A DNA stretch of 64,000 nt. It comes from Lineus longissimus (lineage: Eukaryota > Nemertea > Pilidiophora > Heteronemertea > Lineidae). The notes beneath the pieces are model-generated. The model saw only the letters and a program-made list of their open reading frames with translations, was not told the DNA's origin and did no database searches. The position numbers and the translations under genes are program-made. This document shows positions 55,419 through 64,000 of this stretch, in pieces (within the stretch, counting starts at the first letter, position 1; each line of letters begins with the position of its first letter). The stretch lies in assembly GCF_910592395.1 (NCBI RefSeq), contig NC_088319.1, positions 5,830,001 through 5,894,000 on the forward strand. The letters are read 5' to 3'.

Positions 55419-58400
55419 TAGTAGAGTCAATTTATGAAAAATAAGGCCTAACCTCAAAAAAATTGCAAGCAAACGTTTTATGGTTGTTTATTGTAGTATT
55501 GGGTCTTGTGAACAACATATCAAAAGTTTACAAAAATTTATGCCCGGGAAAGGGTCAAAAAGTGACGTCAAAAACAAGATGGCCGCCAAATCATAAAAGT
55601 GGCTATATCTCACTTCATATTTGACATAGAGTGAAAATATTGGTGCCTAGGTATAGGTTTTAGGGGTCAAGGAATCCATTAAGCCTATTTATGAGGTTGT
55701 AGGAGAATTGCATAATGGGAAATCCAAGATGGCCGCCACGACGGCCCCAGATTATGTCTTTGGCCACAACTCAGTTCATACTAAACGAAACTGACAGTTG
55801 TGTGGTGTCTTTTCATAGGTTTTAGGGGTCAAGGAATCCATTAAGACTATTTATGAGGTTGTAGAAGAAGTGCATCATTGCAAATCGATGCTGACCGCAA
55901 TACACCCAAGACTTAAAAACAGCTCAGTTTATGTTATTGGTCATCAAGCGACAAAACATGCATTTTCTCCACGTTGGAGTACGTATGCAACCTAGCCGCT
56001 AAGCAAAACATCCCACCAATCGTTACATTCGACCAGCCGCTCTTCTGGAAGGCATCGGAGATCGTAAATGAAGTACCAGACAATAGTCCGATTAGAAATG
56101 TTGTGTTGTTACTAGGCAGTTTCCATACCTTCATGAATCTTCTTGGGGCAATAGGAACATTAATGGATGGGAGTGGGCTGAGACAGATCCTAGAAACAGT
56201 CTATGGAGAAAACGCGGTTGTGCATATGATGAGTGGTAAATCTGTACAACGTGCATTTCGTGGACATCTTCTTGTGGATCAATGCCTTAAGCATCAGATA
56301 GTGGCTAAAATCATCAAGGACGAGCCTGGTTTTGAAAACGTCTTGAAAGAGCTTGAAACGCTCTACGCTCTTACGGAAACTGGTGAACGAGATATGGAGT
56401 CGTTGCTGAAGTCGGATTGCATCGCAACAATCGCTCATCAGCTCAAATCGAAAGAATGTGAACTATCCAATGATTCAAAGACAAGTAAACTGTGGATAAA
56501 CTATCAGAAAGTGTTGGGAGTTGCACGCGAGCTCATTGAGGCTGATCGCACTGGGTCATGGGAGATGCACCTCCATGCCATCGCAGATTGTTTGCCAATA
56601 TTTGCAGCAGCTGGACACCCTAACTATCTCAAGTCGGGTTATCTGTATCTACAGAAGATGAACAGCTTAGAAGCTGAAAACCCTACTGTTCATCAGAAGT
56701 TTATGAATGGCTTCCATGTCATACGCCGCAGCAACCAATACTGGGCTGGCCTAAGCTCTGATCTTGTTATAGAGCAGACGCTCATGCGTTCTCTTAAAAG
56801 CACAGGCGGGCTAACAAGAGGAAGTGGCTTCAGTGAACACCAAAGAACACTTTGGACCATGTCTCGCCCTGTAACCTCAGCCTACAACTATGCCATGCAA
56901 GAGTTCAGCCAGATGGTATACACAACAAGTGAACAGCACAAAGAGGCTACGCCTTCAAGGATGAACAGAGATAAAGCAGACGGAGAAAAGCTAATAGAAA
57001 AACTTGCAGACTTTTCTCCCTTTACAGGGGATGCCACCTTGCGCAACATTATAACAAGGATAAATGCTAATGAAGATGTGAACGTGCATGATCTTTTCAC
57101 GGTTGGCAAAAGCGTAGTAAAAGCAATGGAAGGACAGTCTATATTTTCGTATTCGCACAAGAGAAATACTAGAGTGAAGACATTAGCTACTGCCCGGGCC
57201 ATCAAAATAACTGGCGATCGAACCATCGACCCAGCTCTGTTGTTTCAGAGGTTCTTGGTTGTGTCACAGTCAGGAGAAGATCTTAGTCTAAGTGAGGTGA
57301 TGGACTATGAACTCAGCCCTCATCCTCCATCGTTATTTGAAGCAAAGCACTGCTTGCGCTAACCAGACAAGGCACAACTGATGGAAGCTATAAGAAACCA
57401 TGTCACTCCTAAATCCGAGGATGCCGTGCTCGATACAATCCCAGTCACTGATCACTACGTTTTAGACGGGGGCTCACTTTTGCATAGAACGAAATGGACC
57501 GAAGGGTCCACATACAGCTCGATCGCCGAGGCATATGCAAAGCTCACTGGTGATTTATACGGACATGCCACAGTTGTCTTTGATGGGTACAGCGGAGGGC
57601 CAGGAATTAAGGATAATACTCATCAGCGACGAGGTGCTAACAAGACTGCAAACAAGGTCGATATATCAGATGCTACCAAGTTCGTTGGAAAAAAGGAAGA
57701 CTTCCTCTCAAATGTGGAAAACAAACAGGCTATGATTGATCTAATCGCAAACTGTTTGCGACAGAAAGGCTGCGATGTCATTCAAGCTGAGGGAGATGCA
57801 GACGTGGACATTGTAAAAGCTGCAGTTTCGATGTCTAGGTACAAATCTACAACGCTCATTGGTGAAGATACCGACCTGTTGATTCTCCTCTTGTATCATG
57901 CGACAGTTGAGGACAGCCATGAGCTGTACTTCCGTTCAGACAAAAGTGGTGATAAAACAAAACATGTGTACAACATCAGTGTTCTGAAACATATATTAGG
58001 TGATGACATCTGCACTGATCTGCTGTTTTTGCACGCATTCACGGGTTGTGATACGACTTCAAGAATCTTTGGCATTGGAAAGAAATCCGTGTTCGAAAAG
58101 ATTCTGAAGGGAGACACCGTGTTACGCTCATGTTCAAAGGTGTTTTGTTCCCCTGACAGAGACAAAAAAACTATCGAAGGTGCTGGCTCTAAAGCAATGA
58201 TTTCATTGTTTAATGGGAATCAAAGCGAATCTCTTGCAGCCCTTAGGTACAGTTTGCTCTGTAAGAAAGTTTCAAGAGCCAAGGCATTTGTGACACCTGA
58301 ACGACTTCCACCAACTGCTTCTGCCACCAGATTTCACTCACTTAGGGTGCATTACCAAGTGCTTGTCTGGATGGGCATGAGTGAGGACATGGTTCCAACT

Positions 58401-59223
58401 GACTGGGGATTCAAAGTCCAAGGGGATACACTCATTCCGATCATGATGGATAATGACCTTGCTCCCGAGGCTCTCCTCAAAATGATCCACTGCAACTGCT
58501 CCGCTACATGTAACACACTAAGGTGTACCTGCAAAAAGCATGGGCTTGAGTGCACGAATGCATGCGGATCTTGTCAAGAGGGGAACTGTGACAACATGAC
58601 TCTGGACCCAATACCAGACGAAGAAGACGTTGATGAAGAACAATGAGATATAGAGGCTATTTCCACAGTGACTAAAAATAGAATATTACTATGTACATAT
58701 AGTCGTTGCTAAATATAGTTCTTTAATATTCCCAACTTACGCACCATATCTGGTGGCCATCTTAGATTCCCTATTATGCACTTCTTCTACAACCTCATAA
58801 ATAGTCTTAATGGATTCCTTGACCCCTAAAACCTATGAAATGACACCACACAACTGTCAGTTTCGTTTAGTATGAACTGAGTTGTGGCCAAAGACATAAT
58901 CTGGGGCCGTCGTGGCGGCCATCTTGGATTTCCCATTATGCAATTCTCCTACAACCTCATAAATAGGCTTAATGGATTCCTTGACCCCTAAAACCTATAC
59001 CTAGACACCAATATTTTCACTCTATGTCAAATATGAAGTGAGATATAGCCACTTTTATTATTTGGCGGCCATCTTGTTTTTGACGTCACTTTTTGACCCT
59101 TTCCCGGACTTAAATTTTTGTAAACTTTTGATATGTTGTTCACAAGACCCAAAACTACAATAAACAACCATAAAACGTTTGCTTGCAATTTTTTTGGGGT
59201 CAGGTGCTATATTGACTCTACTA
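55419..59223 (+). mobile_element. Academ-like DNA transposon with about 455-bp inverted repeats
   Basis: Termini TAGTAGAGTCAAT and its inverse at 59211-59223, with CTA on both sides as a possible 3-bp target duplication. TIRs 55419-55875 and 58770-59223 are nearly identical after the first 40 bp, for example GCAAGCAAACGTTTTATGG and AACAAGATGGCCGCCAAA. Each TIR contains a duplicated block starting TAGGTTTTAGGGGTCAAGG. The internal gene encodes a transposase core plus XPG nuclease. Academ elements are known to carry an XPG nuclease, which supports the assignment. The N-terminal coding part is missing, so the copy is defective. Confidence 0.78.
55917..58646 (+). pseudogene. Academ-like transposase / XPG nuclease / CXC protein, one in-frame stop
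   Basis: One frame runs from 55917 to TGA at 58644-58646 with a single TAA at 57360-57362, so the two ORFs are halves of one protein. The first half shows VTFDQPLFWKA, LLLGSFHTFMNLLGAIGTLM, HPNYLKSGYLYLQKM and IEQTLMRSLKSTGGLTRGSG, the conserved core of this transposase-like family. The second half has DGGSLLHRTKW, VIQAEGDADVDIVKAA, IGEDTDLLILL and AFTGCDTTSRIFGIGKKSVF, the XPG/FEN1 acidic and helix-hairpin motifs. It ends with a cysteine CXC module (CNCSATCNTLRCTCKKHGLEC). A TAA at 55914-55916 and the abutting TIR show that the N terminus was deleted. No introns. Confidence 0.85.
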
Positions 59224-59226
59224 CTA

Positions 59227-59850
59227 CATGAAAGGATGTTTACTGAAGAAGAAAAAAACTAGCTTCTTGTTTACAGTGCTATGATTTTAGCAGGCCTAGT
59301 TGTTTCATTGTGAACGGGGAAGCATTTCAAGAGTTACCATATCAAATACTCTAGACTCACCGATCTAAGATCAGTTCATTAACTTGAGGCATGACCACCC
59401 CCAGTAGAATATGCATTAAACACTGATTGGCTCAACCTTGTCATGCTTGTCGGTCTTTAAGTTATGGTAAGTTAATTGATAGTGGTTGGCTTTGAGAATG
59501 AACTGATCTTGTGTTACCTATCCATTATACTTTTATTATTGATAAATAGCTTGTTCGATTGATTTCCCTGGCTATTAACCCAGTTTATTGGCAATGAATC
59601 TTCAATAAAACAAGTCCAATTGATGATAAAGTGAAATCGTTATGGGCCTCCCATTTTGAATCCTTACAATGAAATTGCTATCACTCCGCAAGGAGTAGGA
59701 CACGCACAGAATGGTGTTGATTGTTCAGTGTAAAATTTTGCCATCGATTTGTCTTTGCTTATCAATAGTCCAGCTGCCAAAAGAATTAAGATGTTTGAAA
59801 AGGTTCGCTAAGAAGCCATCGATATCCTTTTAATAACCCCGGGCTTTCAT
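59227..59850. other. Non-coding stretch
   Basis: AT-rich; a loose inverted pair AAGATCAGTTCATTAAC / AATGAACTGATCTTG lies at about 59370-59515. No ORF with family features. Confidence 0.5.
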
Positions 59851-60100
59851 GGTGTAAAATTAGTGCAGTTTTGAAGTAACATCCGTTTCGTGTCGGCTCT
59901 GACTGTATAAATTACTGGTATACATGTAGTAGATCTGGTTTTAGCAATGTTTTAGAGACTAACACTAACACTTAAAAAACACCGATGGCCGTTTTAAAAA
60001 CCACGGCTATTCATGTTGTAAAATTAGTGCAGTTTTGAAGTAACATCCGTTTCGTATCCGCTCTGACTGTATAAATTACTAGTAAATTAGGTCTGGTTTA
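59830..60100. repeat. Direct duplication, about 165-bp spacing
   Basis: GTAAAATTAGTGCAGTTTTG at 59853 recurs at 60018; both continue to AAGTAACATCCGTTTCGT and CTCTGACTGTATAAATTACT. Confidence 0.8.
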
Positions 60101-60229
60101 GTAAAATAAACTTTATACTTTATAGATAACTAGCATTTATCTCGATTATTTGTAACTCCCGTCGACTCCAATCTTGACCCTCAATGTATCGAGCCATATG
60201 AATAAAAACTAGCAATTCCTTAGAAGCAA

Positions 60230-61175
60230 ATCCTTCAAGTAGAAGCAGTATTTTGCTAGAAGTACCTACCATATATTTTTCAAACATTTCGGACCAGCAT
60301 TAAGCGAACATGGCATATTTTCACTTTTGACATTTGCCCCCCTGGTGGCCAAACCGTGAGTCATGATGCCACGATTTGGTCTCTGAGTATTGGTCGCCCA
60401 GGGGTACATTTGTACCAGATTTGAGATATCTGGCTAAAGCGGTTACAAAACATGCCACCGTTCCTTAACGGCGGTGCCGTCAGACGACCTTGATCCTGTG
60501 GCCTTGAAAAGTTGGTCGGAAAAATAACGCGGTGGATATATGATGCACCATTGCTAAAGTACAACCATATTTTTTTCAATTTTTTCAGACCAGTAATGCG
60601 GGAGCAATCGCATATTTTCACTTTTGACGTTTGCCCCCTGGTGGCCAAACCATGAATTATATGACGCCACGATTCGGTCTCTGAGCAGCGATCATCCAGG
60701 GGTACATTTGTACTAAATTTGAGATCTCTGGCTAAAGCGGTTACAAAACATGCCACCATTGTCTGACGGCAGTGCCGCCGGCAGACTTTGATCTCTGTGA
60801 CCTTGAGAAGTATAAAGTCAAATCAAAACCCGGAGGATATGTGATGTAGCTTTGATAGAAGTACTTACCAAATTTTTTTCAAATGTTTCGGACCAGTATT
60901 AAGGGAGAAAACGCATGTTTTTACTTTTGACGTTTGGCCCCCTGGTGGCCAAACCATGAATTATATGTGGCCGTGATTCGGTATCTTAGTAGCGTTCACC
61001 AAGGGGTACATGTGTACCAAGTTGGAGTTCAATAGTTTCAGCGGTATAAACGAAACGTGCCACCCATGTCTAACGACGGACAATGGAAGACAGACGATGG
61101 ACGATGGACGACCGACGACGACAGCCGACGGACGACGGACACTGCGTCATTGTAAAGGCTCGCAGGTGAGCCAAA
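60230..61175 (-). repeat. Inverted relative of the 301-bp array, three units
   Basis: CCTGGTGGCC marks units at 60341, 60637 and 60941 (spacing about 300). On the minus strand it opens TTTGGCTCACC, then a GTCCGTCGTC-rich head, then GGCCACCAGGGGGC units, the same order as 41855-43740. The units are clearly diverged from those. Confidence 0.8.
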
Positions 61176-61179
61176 GAGC

Positions 61180-63385
61180 AGTATTTTGTAGACTTATGCC
61201 TAATTCAGGGTACAAAATAAGCTGATTTCTCCCATATCTGCCTATGTTGTGAAGATTATTGCATGGGCTGTGTTGTGTAGCATATACACCAGAATAGGAA
61301 GACTTGGCTCAAAGTGTTCTATAAAGTGGTGTGAGGGACAATTTGCACCAAGTGGATGTGTCGGACGGACTGAACTCCATTTTACTTGGCCTGGGATCGA
61401 TATTTCGAATGTCCTGTGACATTTTTAGGGCGAATTTGATACCCTGGGTACGACCGATGCAAGGGACCATGTTTAAAGATCAAATATAGTTTAATGATAA
61501 CAGTTTTGTTGTTCACGCAGGGCATTCGATCAGACATTGCAAAGATTATATAACTGGTTTCAACCTATGTCCGAACAAGATATTTGTAGGTCTAATTTGG
61601 TGGTGACCAACCAATCAAGTTATGTGGTCCTGTCACCAGTCAGGCATCCTGTTTTGCGAGTTGCCGCTACATGTACTTCTGGCTGCCGTCGCTACTTTTT
61701 GTTGCGTCGCTGGATGTCAAAGTCATGCCCACTGAAACCACTAGGCGAACTACACCGCATCCGCGTGATTTTACTTGGTGCCCCACCCCCTACCCCCTCA
61801 TACGAACTGAGACACCAATTCATGAATTAATAGCGGTAAACTGCTGCCTGCAACTTACTGGATACATTTACCGCGGATGTACTTTTTCATGCGACCAACA
61901 TGCCATTTATCAATACTAGCATATACCCATGGAGCGGGCAAAGTTGAAATGTAATATACATTAGTGTTAAATGGGCACGATGATTGAACTACATTAAATT
62001 TCTAACGTTACTGAAGTTTTATTAAAGGTTAAACACGAAATGAACTGCATTTAGGGACTTATTGCTGCTATCTACATGCAACCCCCAATAGATTGATTGG
62101 AGTACGCTATTTTGCACAATGCATTGAGACCAGTGACAGCAGGTCCTGTTCCAAATAAGGGCCTCACATATTAGGCATATCACCTACCCACTCCCGTACC
62201 CAATGCCACTGTCGGACCAAAGCCAGGCGCATGGAGAGATGCAGAACGCAATTCAAACTGACGACATCAATCAGTAAAGAATAAATCAAAGAGCAAGCGC
62301 TGGCCACTGTACATATTTTGTCCATCCTGGCATAACTGTTTATTGATACCCTGACTGCATGTTCCGGTAGGCCCCCCTGCAGAATTTGCCTTATCACTCC
62401 GGTCAGTGTTTCTCGAATAGAACTAAAATAGAATAGGCTAATCATTAATCTCCCTGCTAATACCCTGCACCATGGACCAGGTTGTATAGCACTACATACG
62501 TGCTGGAAGCTAATATTGATGTGGCAGGGAGAATATGCGTGAAGTTTGTGTATGCTTTTGAGAATGAGCGGAGCTCTCCAGTCGACGTGCTCTCTGAAAA
62601 GTTGTTATTTATTCCAAAACCACCAAGATATTCGACGTATGACACCCTCAGTGACACTCTTACTTATGATCCACACCTACGAAGCCAAAAGTTGCAAGAA
62701 TTCGACGCATTTCCGAGGCCCAATTTTGAAACAAAAATCGCCTCCTATTTAGCGGCCACAACGCGCATTATAGTATAGATGCACCCCATGTATTGGTATG
62801 AAATAATTAACTGACCGTGTCAAGAAGGAGATCATGTTGGATACAGAAACGAATGCACGCAGTCGTAAATAGTGGTATCCACATTTAACGATATTGAACG
62901 TATACATTAATAGAGTGTTATTGTCCAGAAAGTGTCAACCTACTTATTTCCAAACAGAACAGATAACAGGCGCTATACATATTATACTTGTTTATGATTC
63001 AAATTCGAAGACTTAAAAACTTTGATCTTTGACACTGACAGTATGTGCCCAAAAGAGATTATGAGGTTTGTTGTTGCATTTTGCTAAGGATTTCGTTTGA
63101 GTGCTATTTCACCGATGGGGTGAAAGTTCAAAGTCTGCGCGTGTTGGTATGTAGCTCGATAACTCATGGTTATTTGAAAATTGATTGACTGATCAGTTTT
63201 TGTCTCATTACCACATGTGAGATATACGTAAATGTTGGCTTATGGATAATGATTGATATGATCTGTTACATCATTTCAGCATTGAATAGAGCAAGGTCGG
63301 TTAAAAAATCTCTAGAAATATCGAAAGGTTTAGATTTCACAAGAATTTGAATTTGTGCCAGGATACGCGGCCTTACTTATTCAGG
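61180..63385. other. Region without a supported gene
   Basis: Several ORFs of 90-98 codons occur (61537-61830, 62164-62445, 62482-62778). None has a recognised domain or exon-like borders that extend it. The ORF at 62482-62778 has the most protein-like composition but no start or partner exon that I can support. Confidence 0.4.
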
Positions 63386-63434
63386 GTGTTTGTGGTGGTG
63401 GTGGTGGTGGTGGTGGTGGTGGTGGTGGTGGTGG
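63385..63434 (+). repeat. GGT trinucleotide microsatellite
   Basis: An uninterrupted GGT run of about 15 units at the left edge of an inverted-repeat element. The glycine-rich ORF over it is an artefact. Confidence 0.85.
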
Positions 63435-63925
63435 GTTACGGGACAGAACATCCCACGAAAACGAGGCATTTTCTGCCAAAGCGAGGCATTTTCTGTCGTC
63501 TGCTAACGGAAACGAAAGAAATGTGAAGTTTTATCCCCTTCGAACAGCAAAGAGCTCAGGAATGGGACCGCACATCCCGGAATTGGACAAAACATCCCGA
63601 AATGGGACCAAACATCCAAGCAATGGCGGACGAAAATAATTTTGATAAGCTTTGCTTGCATTTGTCCTTCATACTCGTCTTAGAGAAAGTTATTCGCAAA
63701 ACGGGCTCCATCAAGCAGAGCATTTCTCATTGAGCTATATGATAATGTCAATTATGCTACGTATATACATACAAGAAATCGGGAATATAAATAGTATTGT
63801 CGGCCTCAAAAATCTATTTCGAGGGTATTCTTTTCCTCCGTTAGCAGACGGTAGAAAATTCCTCGCTTTAACTGAAAATGCCTCGTTTTCGTGGCATGTT
63901 CTATCCCATACCCCCAGTATAATGA
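63434..63925. mobile_element. Inverted-repeat element near the window end
   Basis: CCCACGAAAACGAGGCATTTT at the left pairs with AAAATGCCTCGTTTTCGTGG at the right; AAAGCGAGG and CGTCTGCTAACGGA are also mirrored. Arms are about 80 bp, and AAACATCC/ACATCCCG words repeat inside. It encodes nothing recognised. Confidence 0.65.
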
Positions 63926-64000
63926 CAAACACGCGTGCCGAAGTGATGGCCATATTTGGTAATGTTTCAACTAGTTCTTGTTGAGCTCCATGAACGACGA

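Noticed and set aside
61537-62778. Several 90-98-aa ORFs in the last 5 kb
   Set aside because: No recognisable domain, splice borders or start context, and no partner exons.

Overview
The window looks like nuclear DNA of a marine invertebrate animal, most likely a non-vertebrate deuterostome such as an echinoderm, hemichordate or amphioxus. The grounds are many short GT-AG exons in long introns, no operons, dense DNA-transposon debris, frequent TAGGCCTA/TACATGTA-type words, and an FN3/cadherin/EGF architecture typical of these lineages. I cannot fix the species from sequence alone.

One plus-strand gene dominates the window (3135-54632). I traced 42 consecutive exons by hand. Every proposed junction uses AG/GT sites and keeps phase, giving one open frame of about 3,038 residues whose 5' end (signal peptide included) lies outside or unrecognised. 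The protein starts inside a long series (about 17) of FN3-like repeats carrying a DPESGI...Y.(V/I)AIGT.PG signature. Cysteine-rich inserts interrupt the series. A tetra-arginine site comes next, then cadherin-like segments, two EGF-like modules, one transmembrane helix and a cytoplasmic tail of roughly 245 residues. It reads as a giant single-pass adhesion or receptor-like protein; I do not recognise a named orthologue.

The 10.2-kb intron 34002-44235 holds the most striking object: an apparently complete Kolobok-type DNA transposon (34347-41226, TTAA on both sides). It carries two convergent genes. On the minus strand is an 11-exon, fully open 805-residue THAP-domain transposase. On the plus strand is a 3-exon, 201-residue protein that is essentially the cytosolic ballast domain of the vertebrate P2X7 receptor. 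A near-identical CRE-containing inverted motif sits at both promoters. The same intron also holds a palindromic element and six copies of a 301-bp tandem repeat.

Downstream of the large gene is a second DNA transposon (55419-59223) with about 455-bp terminal inverted repeats. It encodes a truncated Academ-like transposase interrupted by one in-frame stop, fused to an XPG/FEN1-like nuclease and a CXC domain. The remainder (59224-64000) holds an inverted, diverged relative of the 301-bp array, tandem duplications and an inverted-repeat element, with no convincing gene. Introns of the large gene also carry TTAA/TTAG-flanked MITEs, a LINE fragment with target-site duplications, a 1-kb element with a perfect 9-bp duplication, a 5S-rRNA-derived tandem repeat, a tRNA-like relic and many hairpin MITEs.
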